Translations under genes and position numbers: made by a program
Shown here: one piece after another, positions 36,022 to 45,310 of the stretch
Position numbering within the stretch: the first letter of the stretch is position 1
How the letters are laid out: each line of letters starts with the position of its first letter
Notes under the pieces: model-generated
Seen by the model: the letters and a program-made list of their open reading frames with translations, nothing else
What the model was told of the DNA's origin: nothing
Database searches by the model: none
Origin: Candidatus Firestoneibacteriota bacterium
GTDB taxonomy: Bacteria; Oederibacteriota; Muellerivitia; Muellerivitales; Muellerivitaceae
NCBI GenBank assembly: GCA_013286205.1
Contig: JABDGD010000004.1
Span: 29,103 to 93,102, forward strand
Length of the DNA: 64,000 nt
Direction: 5' to 3'

Positions 36022-37028
36022 AACAGTTTGAGCTGATCGTCCGATACGGCTTTGGTTTTTTTGCGGGAAGGGATCGCGGTTCCAAACACTGCCGCTGTAG
36101 CTGCCACGCTCGGCGCCACTGCCGCGACTTCCGCTGCTGGAACTTCCGTATTCACCACTATCGGCGCCGCGGGCTCGGGCCGCTCTTCCTCTTCTTCATA
36201 ATTCTTATCTTTGCTTTTCACCCATGCCTTGCCGTCCGCGCAAACCGTTAAAAACTCGCACCATTTACAAAGGATGCTGGTCTTGGTGGGATAGCTTTGG
36301 GCTTTCTCAATGGTCTCGATCTTGGCGATGTACTTTTGTTTAAGCCAGTCAATTTCTTTAGGATTTCTTTCGCCGATGACCTGATCTTTTTCAAAAGCCA
36401 CGAAATGCCAGAGCAGCTTGTATTTTTCTTTAGCGCCAAATTTGGGATTCTGAATGAGCCCCGCTTGATAAAGTGCCAACTGGTCTTCGCCCCGCGCGTC
36501 TTCTTCGGACATTTTGCGGGCACTGGTTTTATAGTCATGAATCCAAAGAGTTCCGTCATCATCCCGGCCCAGACGGTCGATAAAACCCTGCATTTTAAAC
36601 TCGCCCTTGGGGTCCAAATTAAAAGCGACTTTTAATTCAATGCCTTCGGTCTTGTCCTGATCAAACGGCTGATATTGGTGGTAGTAGTTCTCTACGAACA
36701 GTTGGCCTTTATGAAAATAATCTTCAACAGTTTGGCCGGCTTTAGCGATACGCAGAGTGTCGTTAAAATTACGGTCTTTTTGCTTTTGAAGCGATTGCTG
36801 CCAATGCTTTTCCCAGTGCTGGTTAAAGTAAGTCACCAGCTCATTCACGGTCGGAACTTTGTGATTCACCTGTTCATAAAGATATTCCATGGTCTCGTGA
36901 AAACGGGAACCCAAAAATAGCTCGATACCCTCAGCCACGGGCGAGGGCCTGCGTTCGATGTAGCGGAATTGGAATTGGGCGGGGCAGGTGAAGTAAGTGT
37001 TAATGCGGGAGTAAGAGTAAATCGTCAT
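36018..37028 (-). CDS. PD-(D/E)XK nuclease superfamily protein (Cas4/RecB-like, stand-alone)
   Basis: YSYSRINTYFTCPAQFQFRY; GFIDRLGRDDDGTLWIHDYKTS; CKWCEFLTVC; ATG at 37028. Confidence 0.82.
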   Translation of the reverse strand: MTIYSYSRINTYFTCPAQFQFRYIERRPSPVAEGIELFLGSRFHETMEYLYEQVNHKVPTVNELVTYFNQHWEKHWQQSLQKQKDRNFNDTLRIAKAGQTVEDYFHKGQLFVENYYHQYQPFDQDKTEGIELKVAFNLDPKGEFKMQGFIDRLGRDDDGTLWIHDYKTSARKMSEEDARGEDQLALYQAGLIQNPKFGAKEKYKLLWHFVAFEKDQVIGERNPKEIDWLKQKYIAKIETIEKAQSYPTKTSILCKWCEFLTVCADGKAWVKSKDKNYEEEEERPEPAAPIVVNTEVPAAEVAAVAPSVAATAAVFGTAIPSRKKTKAVSDDQLKLF

Positions 37029-37134
37029 GCGGCGATTATAGCCACCACCCTTGACGGTAGAAACCTTTTTTCCCATTTATTTAATCAACCGCGACTAAAA
37101 TAAGCTTCACGTTTAACTCATCAGGAGAATTCAC

Positions 37135-38871
37135 ATGGCCCTTTTAACCGCTCAATCGATTCCGCATAACTATCCCCGGCGCTATTTATCCGCCCAAACC
37201 AATCTAGGCGACTGGGCTGTAGTGGAACCCATTCTCAATGATTTACAAAACAGAAATATTCAATCCAAAGCCGATTTGGAAAAATGGATCGAAAACCTGA
37301 ATGAGCTGGAGCAAGCTCTGGGTGAAGAAGGCTCCATCCGTTATGTGCGCATGACCTGCAATACGGATAACCCCCAAATTGAGAAGGATTACCTGGATTT
37401 TCTGGAGAAAATCGGCGAACCCAGCAAACCCCTCTTCTTCGCCTTGATGAAGAAATACTGGGAGTCTCCCTACCGTAAACAGCTCAACGAGAAGGATTTC
37501 TTTCTTTATGACCGCTCAGTGGAAAACCAGCTCTCTCTTTACCGCGAGGAAAACATTCCGCTTGAGACTGAACTGGAAAAACTTTCCCAGCAATATCAAA
37601 AACTCAGCGGTTCCATGATGGTGCAATACGAGGGAAAAGAACAAACGCTTCAACAAATGGGCCGTTACTTGGAATCCACCGACCGCAAAAAACGGGAAGA
37701 AGCCTGGAAGCTCACCTCCGAACGCCGTTTGCAGGACAAAGATAAGTTTGAGGATCTCTTTGACGCGATGCTAAAAATACGGGTTCAGATCGCCAAGAAC
37801 GCCGGCTTTGATAACTATCGGGATTACATGTTCCGCCGAAAAGAACGATTCGATTACAGCGCTAAAGACTGCGAAGCCTTTCACGACAGCGCCGAAAAGA
37901 CGATTAAACCTCTGGTTCATGCCATGCAAAAGAAACGCATGAAGTTGATGGGTTTATCAGAGCTCAAACCCTGGGATATGTCAGTGGATCCCACCGGCTT
38001 AGCGCCCTTAAAGCCTTTTGAAAATGTGGAGAAGCTGATCTCTGGCTGCGAAAGTATTTTGGGCCAGGTCGATCCCGAGTTCGGCCAAAATTTTAAGCAG
38101 ATGAAAGACCTGGGTCTTTTGGATTTGGAATCCCGCAAGGGCAAAGCTCCCGGAGGATATCAAACCGATTTAGAAGAAGCCCGCATCCCTTTTATTTTCG
38201 CCAACAGTGTGGGAATGGATCATGACGTCCGCACGCTTCTGCATGAGGGCGGCCATGCTATGCACAGCTTTGCCTGGAAAAATGTTCCCTTCTATCCTTA
38301 TCGCCACGCTCCCATGGAATTTTGCGAGGTCGCTTCCATGAGCATGGAACTGATGGCGGATCCTTACTTATCAGTTTTCTATCCTAACCCGAAAGACTCT
38401 GCCCGTTCGATCATCCAGCACTTAGAAGGAGTCATTACCCTTTTGCCCTGGATCGCTACCATTGACGCTTTCCAGCATTGGATTTACACCCATCCCCATC
38501 ACACCCGTCAGGAACGTTTTGACTATTGGGTAAGCTTGAGAAAACGCCTGGGCGGTCTTGAGGATTGGACCGGGTTTGAGGATGTCCGCGCCAGCCTGTG
38601 GCACCGCCAGCTTCACATTTTCGAAGTGCCCTTTTATTACATCGAGTACGCCATCGCTCAATTAGGTGCACTTCAGGTGTGGAAAAACTTCCGCAAGAAC
38701 AAAGCCGAGGGCGTTCGCTTATATAAACAGGGCTTAGCGGTGGGCGGCAGTAAAACCCTGCCGGAAATTTTTGAGTCCGCCGGTATTCATTTTGATTTTA
38801 GTTTGAAAATGATTCAGCCCCTCATGGATGAGGTGGCGAAAGAATTGGAACAGCAGGAAAAGGCTAGTTGA
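37135..38871 (+). CDS. M3-family oligoendopeptidase
   Basis: HEGGHAMHSFAW zinc motif; E.AS.SMEL. Confidence 0.9.
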   Translation: MALLTAQSIPHNYPRRYLSAQTNLGDWAVVEPILNDLQNRNIQSKADLEKWIENLNELEQALGEEGSIRYVRMTCNTDNPQIEKDYLDFLEKIGEPSKPLFFALMKKYWESPYRKQLNEKDFFLYDRSVENQLSLYREENIPLETELEKLSQQYQKLSGSMMVQYEGKEQTLQQMGRYLESTDRKKREEAWKLTSERRLQDKDKFEDLFDAMLKIRVQIAKNAGFDNYRDYMFRRKERFDYSAKDCEAFHDSAEKTIKPLVHAMQKKRMKLMGLSELKPWDMSVDPTGLAPLKPFENVEKLISGCESILGQVDPEFGQNFKQMKDLGLLDLESRKGKAPGGYQTDLEEARIPFIFANSVGMDHDVRTLLHEGGHAMHSFAWKNVPFYPYRHAPMEFCEVASMSMELMADPYLSVFYPNPKDSARSIIQHLEGVITLLPWIATIDAFQHWIYTHPHHTRQERFDYWVSLRKRLGGLEDWTGFEDVRASLWHRQLHIFEVPFYYIEYAIAQLGALQVWKNFRKNKAEGVRLYKQGLAVGGSKTLPEIFESAGIHFDFSLKMIQPLMDEVAKELEQQEKAS

Positions 38872-39604
38872 ACGCCAGTTTCAGTTCCATCTGGCCTGGG
38901 CCCACACCCACCGTCATATCTTTAGGCGTATAAACCACCGCGTTGCCGATGATAATGCCCAGTGCCGCGCCCGCGATCGTGTCGGATAAGTAATGATGAT
39001 ACCCCGCGATGCGCGCCGCCGCCGTTACTGTTCCCAGCCCATAAGCCAAAGCGCCCGCACCCCAACCCCAATACTTTTGAACTACTGGCGCGAAACAAAA
39101 AGCCGTAATGGTGTGACCAGATGGGAAAGATTGGTTGTTCGATCCATCAGGCCTTTCCCGGCCCACCGCGTATTTAAGTCCTGTGGCTAGGATCGTCGCC
39201 GTAATTAAAGATTCACTGGCGTCACGGCCAAATTCCTGAAGCCGAAGATTGTTAGTAAAAGCGCCAAGAGACCAGCTTCCCACCGCGCCCAAACCTTCTA
39301 CCCAGCCTTCGCCGTAAAAATTGCCGAAATCATAAAGCGAGTGATTGCTCCAGTTATTCAAACTGCCCGCCAGACTGTTTTGGCTGTCCAGAACCGCCCA
39401 ATCGAAAGCGGTAGCAGCGGTACCTATGGCGAAAGGCGCTATGTTTTCAGTGATGAATAAGTGCGGAAGATCATTAACTAATTTGACGGGAAAGTGAGCG
39501 AGAGAGGTATCGCTATCCGGAGATTTCCAGTCTTGAGAATAAACAGGCCCGCTTCCCCATAAACCAATACAGAGAAGCGCCGCGCTAAGAAAGCGTCTTA
39601 ACAA
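38864..39604 (-). CDS. PAP2-family phosphatase, secreted
   Basis: KYAVGRERP, FPSGHT, ARIAGYHHYLSDTIAGAALG. Confidence 0.87.
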   Translation of the reverse strand: MLRRFLSAALLCIGLWGSGPVYSQDWKSPDSDTSLAHFPVKLVNDLPHLFITENIAPFAIGTAATAFDWAVLDSQNSLAGSLNNWSNHSLYDFGNFYGEGWVEGLGAVGSWSLGAFTNNLRLQEFGRDASESLITATILATGLKYAVGRERPDGSNNQSFPSGHTITAFCFAPVVQKYWGWGAGALAYGLGTVTAAARIAGYHHYLSDTIAGAALGIIIGNAVVYTPKDMTVGVGPGQMELKLAFN

Positions 39605-40116
39605 TTGTTATCGTTGGCGGCTTTAGGCTGCCACTTTTGGAAAGCCCATACGCCCACACCAATACCGAGAATGGTGAAAATCGCGAATACTTTGCCTTCG
39701 CCCAGTTGAGTCAAAACCGTACCCGGACAGGTTCCCGCTAAAGCCCAACCCGCGCCAAAAAGAAAAGCGCCGATCAAACGGCTGGGTTCAAACGCGACCG
39801 GTTCCCAATCCAGCGCTTTACCGGAAAGAGTAGGCTTCTTAAAACGATGGGTTAAAAACAGTCCCGCCGCGACTACCAGAATAGCCACGCCGATCACCCC
39901 ATAAAGTTGAAACTCTTTAAACATGAACATATCAATAATGCTGTCGTAATCCGTAGCGCGGGCTTTCGAGAGGAAATACCCGAATAAAACGCCAAAAAGA
40001 ACATAAGCCAAAAGGGATCCGGTCGATAAAGCGGTCGAAACTTTTTTCTTTTTAGCCACGACGACCATCTCGATGGATTTTCTGGGCGTCTTAGAAGTTT
40101 TGCGTGTGATAGCCAT
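39598..40116 (-). CDS. YeeE/YedE-type (DUF6691-like) sulfur-compound transport half protein
   Basis: GAFLFGAGWALAGTCPGTVL. Confidence 0.82.
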   Translation of the reverse strand: MAITRKTSKTPRKSIEMVVVAKKKKVSTALSTGSLLAYVLFGVLFGYFLSKARATDYDSIIDMFMFKEFQLYGVIGVAILVVAAGLFLTHRFKKPTLSGKALDWEPVAFEPSRLIGAFLFGAGWALAGTCPGTVLTQLGEGKVFAIFTILGIGVGVWAFQKWQPKAANDNNC

Positions 40117-40601
40117 TACATCACCGCCTTAAAAAGAATATTGGTAACGATCACACCCGCCGCGATAAAAGCCAGCGTCGCCAGGATGGACATCTTGCTG
40201 CCTAAGGCCACGCCCATAATGCTGTTGCCGCTGGTGCAGCCGCCCGCCCAACGGGCGCCAAAGCCAATCAGAATACCGCTGAGAAAAAGCCAACCCGCTT
40301 TCAGCCAAATCGAACCATAAACCAAAGCGTCCAAACGGCCATAGGTCAAAGTCCAGCTCCAGGCGCCTATGGTGGCCAGAACACCGCCTAGGGGCAGGCC
40401 CAGGATGAACCAAATTTTCCAGCTGGAGGAAGCTGAACTTGTCACGATAGAGCAGGCGTCCACGAATCCACCGGTCACACCCAGACGTTTGCCCATAAAC
40501 CAGGCCAAAGCCAGCGCGGTCAGTCCAATACCTACGCCCGCTACCGCCCAATGCCAGGTATTAGCGAAAAGATTTAAATAAACCTGATGAAAAAAATTCA
40601 T
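40116..40601 (-). CDS. YeeE/YedE-type sulfur-compound transport half protein
   Basis: GFGARWAGGCTSGNSIMG; TM-rich. Confidence 0.82.
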   Translation of the reverse strand: MNFFHQVYLNLFANTWHWAVAGVGIGLTALALAWFMGKRLGVTGGFVDACSIVTSSASSSWKIWFILGLPLGGVLATIGAWSWTLTYGRLDALVYGSIWLKAGWLFLSGILIGFGARWAGGCTSGNSIMGVALGSKMSILATLAFIAAGVIVTNILFKAVM

Positions 40602-40687
40602 ACCGCCTCCTTCGAATCATGCGTCTTTATTGTACTCAACCGCTTTTACAGGATGATGAAAAAGTCTAAAGACCACTTTTTACCCTG

Positions 40688-41596
40688 TTAGAAGTTGAAG
40701 TCCCCGAATTTCTTGCCGGTGACCCTTTCAAAGGCTTCCACGTATTTTTCACGGGTTTTGTGGATGATTTCTTCCGGCAAAACTGGTCCCGGCGGGGTCT
40801 TGTCCCAATCCTTAAGCGTTTCCAGGTAATCCCGGAGGAACTGCTTATCAAAGCTCGGCTGCGAAACGCCTTCTTTATACAGGGCTTTGGGCCAAAAGCG
40901 GGAGGAGTCCGGCGTCATCACTTCATCGATCAGGATGAGCTTGCCGTCTAAGAGGCCGAACTCGAACTTGGTATCCGCCACAATGATGCCCTTGGCGTCC
41001 GCCACGTCGCGGCCCTTCTTATAGATAGCTAAGCTGACGTCTTTTACTTTTTCCGCTAAGGCGTCGTCTTTCAAAATTTTCTTCATCTCATCGAACGAGA
41101 TGTTAATGTCATGGCCTTCTTCCGCTTTAGTCGAGGGCGTGAAGATCGGCTCCGCGATACGCGAGGACTCAATCAATCCCTTAGGCAGTTCAATACCGCA
41201 AACCTTGCCGGTCTTTTGATATTCCTTCAGTCCCGAGCCGGTCAAATAACCGCGAACAATACATTCAGCCGGAAGAGGATTCGCTTTTTTGACGATCATG
41301 GAACGATTGACGAGCTGGTCTTTCACTTTTTGAAAGGGTTCCGGCAGGGTGGAAACATCCGTTGAGATCACGTGATTGGGAATAATGCTTTCCACTTGTT
41401 TAAACCAATAAGCGGAAATTTGGTTGAGCACCACACCTTTATCCGGAATGCCGTTAGGCATGATGACGTCAAACGCGGAGATGCGGTCGGTGACCACAAT
41501 GAGTAGTTTGTCACCCAGGTCATAAATATCCCGAACTTTACCCCGCTTGGGGGCCGGTACACCGGGTACATTGGTTTGAAGGACAACGTTGGACAT
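40688..41596 (-). CDS. purC: Phosphoribosylaminoimidazole-succinocarboxamide synthase
   Basis: [55 protein letters not shown]. Confidence 0.95.
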   Translation of the reverse strand: MSNVVLQTNVPGVPAPKRGKVRDIYDLGDKLLIVVTDRISAFDVIMPNGIPDKGVVLNQISAYWFKQVESIIPNHVISTDVSTLPEPFQKVKDQLVNRSMIVKKANPLPAECIVRGYLTGSGLKEYQKTGKVCGIELPKGLIESSRIAEPIFTPSTKAEEGHDINISFDEMKKILKDDALAEKVKDVSLAIYKKGRDVADAKGIIVADTKFEFGLLDGKLILIDEVMTPDSSRFWPKALYKEGVSQPSFDKQFLRDYLETLKDWDKTPPGPVLPEEIIHKTREKYVEAFERVTGKKFGDFNF

Positions 41597-41685
41597 GAAT
41601 CTCTCCTAGCTTTGGTGTGTTTTCAGCCAATTCACCTATGGGTCAACGCTTCGGTGAACCAAGGAGCATATCCTAAACGATTCCC

Positions 41686-43686
41686 TTAACGCCAAACCAG
41701 AACTTTAAATTTTTTAGTGATGGGGACACCCAGAGAGAAAACCTTCACTCTAACGTAATAAACTCCGTTGGCGGCCTGTATACCCGCCTTGTCTTTCAAA
41801 TCCCAAGAAATCGACCCGCTTCCCGCTAATGTCTTGCTTCCGCTATATATTTTTCGGAAAGCCAGCGTAAAAACGTCCCAATAGACCTGTGTATTGGATG
41901 GACCGGTGACATCAAAATAAACCGGACCCCGCGAGGGATTGGGATAAGGCATGCTAATACTAACCGCCGAAGAACCCGTGGTGGGTGTAGGGCTATTGGT
42001 GGTCGTGGATGTGGATGTAATGGTTGGAGTACTGGTAATTGTCGGCGTATCCGTAATGGTAAATGTCTTTGTCGGCGTCAAAGTCGGCGTAAGGGTATCG
42101 GTTTGAGTGACCGTATAAGTCGCTGTGTAAGTAAAAGTGATTGTCGCTGTGTTTGTCACGGTATAAGTGGCGGTTACTGTGGCTGAATGAGTCGCGGTTG
42201 AGGTCGAAGTATAGGTGGACGTTTTTGTGGCCGTGTTGGTAGATGTGTTAGTGGCCGTCACAGTCCCAGTATTGGTCGAAGTATTGGTCGGGGTATAAGT
42301 TGCTGTTGTGGTAACTGTATTGGTAAAGGTATTAGTTGAAGTAATAGTAGCGGTATTCGTCGAAGTTTCGGTAGAAGTAACCGTAGCTGTATTAGTAGGT
42401 GTTGAAGTTGAAGTATACGTGGCGGTTACCGTAGCGCTGTTGGTAGGGCTATTAGTGGTTGTAACCGTGGCCGTATTCGTCACGGTTTGTGTACAAGTAA
42501 TTGTAGCTGTATTCGTCGCGGTGCTGGTGATGACGGAAGTGGCCGTCGGCGTTGGAGTTAGGGTATATACACAGGGGCCGGCCACATAACCCGTGCCATT
42601 ATTGTGATACACAATCAGATTGTACGAAGTGCCCTGAAAATTTCCACCAACGACATCAGGCTTCCCATCGTTATCGTAGTCTGCCCAAGCCACTGGGCCG
42701 CCTGTCGCCGAGGGTCCGGCAATGGTCACAAAGGATCCTCCGCCGTTGTTATGAACAATCGTAAAATTTCTGGGCGCCCAGTCGCTGATCGCATAATCCG
42801 CAAGCCCGTCCCCGTCATAGTCAGTCGCCCGCACAAACTGGGAATCGTCTGTTCCCCCCGCATAGGAAGGAAAGGTGTTGCCGCCCGCGTTGCGGAATAT
42901 GGTGACGTACTCGGCCTCGATCAGATCCAAGAAGCCGTCTCCGTTGAAATCTTTCCAATCCACATCGGAATTGTTGTTCCACGGAAGCGTGGCGACCTTT
43001 GTGGGCAGTGAGGTTCCATTTCCCTTCCAGATGATGCTTCCGTATCCAGTCACACCTTCGAAGAGATCGAGATAGCCGTCTTTGTCATAGTCCGCGAATT
43101 TCGTGGAAGCGGCGTTACCCGATGTGGTCACGATTCCCGCGTCGCTAAAAGACCCGCCGCCGTCATTATGAAAAAACCTGACACCCGACGCGGATAAGCT
43201 ATTGATGATCAGGTCAAGCTTCCCATCATTGTCGTAATCGCCGAAATCAATCCCCGTGCTGTATTCAGCATAGGGTTCGCTCCAGGCGACGTGAAAGTTG
43301 AAACCTCCATCGTTGTGATAAATCCGGGAAGGTATTCCGCTGTAATTCGACACCGCGAAGTCGATAAGACCATCTCCGTCATAATCTCCTACAGCGACCG
43401 CCGTACAGCGGTCCGATTGAGTGGAAGTGAACATGAGGGTAAACGTTCCATCCCCGTTATTGCGGTAGATTCGCACGCAGCTACCAGGTTGGTTGTTGAC
43501 GGCAATGATGTCCGGCTTGCAATCGTTATTGAAGTCCGCCCAGGCAATGCCCCGGTTGTCATCACCCGTGGGACCTGTCCAACCAACGCTAAAGGCCGCC
43601 TGTACCAGGCGGGCATCCAAAAGAACGAGAGCTAACATGAAGAAGGAGATGCCGACTCCGCGTAAAAGAAAATAAAGTGGTTTCAT
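41686..43686 (-). CDS. Secreted FG-GAP/VCBS-repeat protein with Thr-alternating linker and FlgD-like C-terminal domain
   Basis: Repeated DYDGDG/DYDNDGK motifs; T-x-T-x linker; PYPNPSRGPVYFDV...WDLKDKAG..AANGVYYVRV. Confidence 0.85.
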   Translation of the reverse strand: MKPLYFLLRGVGISFFMLALVLLDARLVQAAFSVGWTGPTGDDNRGIAWADFNNDCKPDIIAVNNQPGSCVRIYRNNGDGTFTLMFTSTQSDRCTAVAVGDYDGDGLIDFAVSNYSGIPSRIYHNDGGFNFHVAWSEPYAEYSTGIDFGDYDNDGKLDLIINSLSASGVRFFHNDGGGSFSDAGIVTTSGNAASTKFADYDKDGYLDLFEGVTGYGSIIWKGNGTSLPTKVATLPWNNNSDVDWKDFNGDGFLDLIEAEYVTIFRNAGGNTFPSYAGGTDDSQFVRATDYDGDGLADYAISDWAPRNFTIVHNNGGGSFVTIAGPSATGGPVAWADYDNDGKPDVVGGNFQGTSYNLIVYHNNGTGYVAGPCVYTLTPTPTATSVITSTATNTATITCTQTVTNTATVTTTNSPTNSATVTATYTSTSTPTNTATVTSTETSTNTATITSTNTFTNTVTTTATYTPTNTSTNTGTVTATNTSTNTATKTSTYTSTSTATHSATVTATYTVTNTATITFTYTATYTVTQTDTLTPTLTPTKTFTITDTPTITSTPTITSTSTTTNSPTPTTGSSAVSISMPYPNPSRGPVYFDVTGPSNTQVYWDVFTLAFRKIYSGSKTLAGSGSISWDLKDKAGIQAANGVYYVRVKVFSLGVPITKKFKVLVWR
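41978..42570 (-). repeat. Coding low-complexity region: alternating Thr-X linker
   Basis: TNTATVTSTETSTNTATITSTNTFTNTVTTTATYTPTNTSTNTGTVTATNTSTNTATK... Confidence 0.85.
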
Positions 43687-44132
43687 GGGAATAATAGCTT
43701 TTTGCCGGAAGGCGGAAGAATTGCGGTTATCTTTCCGGTCGACGCGTCAAACTGGAATCCCGAGACCATGTCTTGTGGATCTGTCATCATCACCCACGAA
43801 TTGTCGCGTTTATAACGGAAGGTATAAATCAGGATTAACTGAGGATCGGCGGCGAAAATAATCCGTCCCGTTTGATCTCGTCTTAAGGAAAGTTTGTTCG
43901 TTTGCCCGATAGTTTGGGGATCGACCTGACCATTGAGGCCGATAAAGATGAGAGAGCCGTCTGTCATCGACAACTGAAGACGACCGTCCGACAGAAGTTT
44001 CCAGGAACCGTTAAAACTTTGATCAGAAATAGAATATGACTCGGAGTTAGCCCCAAAGGAATAAATAGTTGGGAGAAAAAATACCGAAATAATAAATATT
44101 TTAAAAATGAATATACGAAACCACTGATTCAT
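43683..44132 (-). CDS. Hypothetical secreted protein, translationally coupled to the FG-GAP protein
   Basis: Signal anchor from MNQWFRIFIFKIFIISVFFLP; ATGA overlap with the downstream CDS. Confidence 0.5.
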   Translation of the reverse strand: MNQWFRIFIFKIFIISVFFLPTIYSFGANSESYSISDQSFNGSWKLLSDGRLQLSMTDGSLIFIGLNGQVDPQTIGQTNKLSLRRDQTGRIIFAADPQLILIYTFRYKRDNSWVMMTDPQDMVSGFQFDASTGKITAILPPSGKKLLFP

Positions 44133-44238
44133 TGCGGAAAGTATATCCGCAGTTCGAGGGTCCTTCAACAACGCGGAAATGGCCTAGGTTCTCGATTTTG
44201 CCTATTAGAAACCTATAAAAACCTTGATGCTGGTTTTT

Positions 44239-45198
44239 TTAACTCTTCTGCGCTTTCAACCAATCCACATACTTTTTAACACCATCCTCAATGGAAAGGA
44301 ACGGCTCGTTGTAGCCCGCCTTCTTCATCTTGGTCATATCCGCTTCGGTAAAGTACTGATAACCCTTGCGGAATTTTTCTGGTGTGTCCATCCACTCAAT
44401 ATTCGTTTCTTTGCCGATAGCTTTAAACAAAGCGTTCGCCAAATCCACAAAGGTCCGGGCCCGGCCCGTGCCGCAGTTATAGATGCCTGAGGGCGGGTTT
44501 TTCTCGAGGCAGAACAGAACCAGCTTCACGATATCGTCCACAAAAATAAAATCGCGTTTTTGTTCGCCGTCTCTAATACCTTCTTTGTGGGAACGGAACA
44601 GGCTCATCTTGCTGGTAGTAGCGATTTGATGGAAGCCGTGAAAAATCGGCGAAGCCATACGGCCCTTGTGATTCTCATCCATACCGTAAACGTTGAAGAA
44701 TTTCAAACCGTACCAACGCGAGGGCACGGTTTTTTGCTCTAACGCCCACAAATCAAACTCATGCTTGCTTCGTCCATAAACATTCAGCGGTTTATAAAGA
44801 GGAATAGTGGAATGATCGTCCGAGTAGCCTTCCTCTCCCCGGCCATAAGTAGCGCCGCTCGAAGCGTAAATGAGGGGAACTTTATTTTCAGCGCACCATT
44901 TCCAGATAGCCTTGGTGTAATCGGTGTTCATCTTCCACATATAAGCTTCATCGTGATTGCCGGTGTCGGTGCAGGCGCCCAAGTGGATGATGGCAGTGAC
45001 GCCTTTCATCTGGGGAAGCTGCTCGATAAATTTTTCACGGTCAATAAAAGGCAGGCCTTCCAATCCCTTCACACAGCCGCGGGTTTTGGCGTATTCCGCC
45101 TTATCGACTAGGATGAGGTTCTTTTGACCTTTCGCTAAAAGGGTATGCGCTACCCGGGCGGCGATAAAACCGTAAGCTCCTGTGACAACGATGCTCAT
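44239..45198 (-). CDS. hldD: ADP-L-glycero-D-manno-heptose-6-epimerase-like extended SDR
   Basis: VTGAYGFIAARVAHTLL, LGACTDT, YASSGATYG, YGRSKHEFD, KFFNVYG, RDFIFVDDIV. Confidence 0.85.
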   Translation of the reverse strand: MSIVVTGAYGFIAARVAHTLLAKGQKNLILVDKAEYAKTRGCVKGLEGLPFIDREKFIEQLPQMKGVTAIIHLGACTDTGNHDEAYMWKMNTDYTKAIWKWCAENKVPLIYASSGATYGRGEEGYSDDHSTIPLYKPLNVYGRSKHEFDLWALEQKTVPSRWYGLKFFNVYGMDENHKGRMASPIFHGFHQIATTSKMSLFRSHKEGIRDGEQKRDFIFVDDIVKLVLFCLEKNPPSGIYNCGTGRARTFVDLANALFKAIGKETNIEWMDTPEKFRKGYQYFTEADMTKMKKAGYNEPFLSIEDGVKKYVDWLKAQKS

Positions 45199-45310
45199 GT
45201 GCTTTCCTTAATCACTTAATAAAAGAGTGACGGCATTATAAACAACCGCATTTAAGAGTTGAACGCTTATTCGAGCGTTAACTTTTAGCGCTTGAGTTTT
45301 AAAGGCTTTC

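Noticed and set aside
36018-37028. Cas4-like nuclease as evidence for a CRISPR system
   Set aside because: No repeat-spacer array and no cas1/cas2/effector genes in the window
42308-42589. Plus-strand 93-aa ORF rich in V (MVTVLVKVLVEVIVAVFV...)
   Set aside because: Antisense shadow of the alternating Thr linker; strict V periodicity is explained by the opposite-strand ACN codons
44215-44237. Hairpin AAAAACC...GGTTTTTT downstream of hldD
   Set aside because: Short A/T-dominated stem; plausible weak terminator but not confident enough to annotate
44239-45198. Unusual GxxGxxA (GAYGFIA) nucleotide motif in the HldD-like SDR
   Set aside because: Ala in the third position is tolerated in extended SDRs; not enough to claim a new activity
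45258-45282. Hairpin GTTGAACGCT...AGCGTTAAC upstream of hldD
   Set aside because: Small bulged stem with no tail or recurrence; probably ordinary intergenic structure
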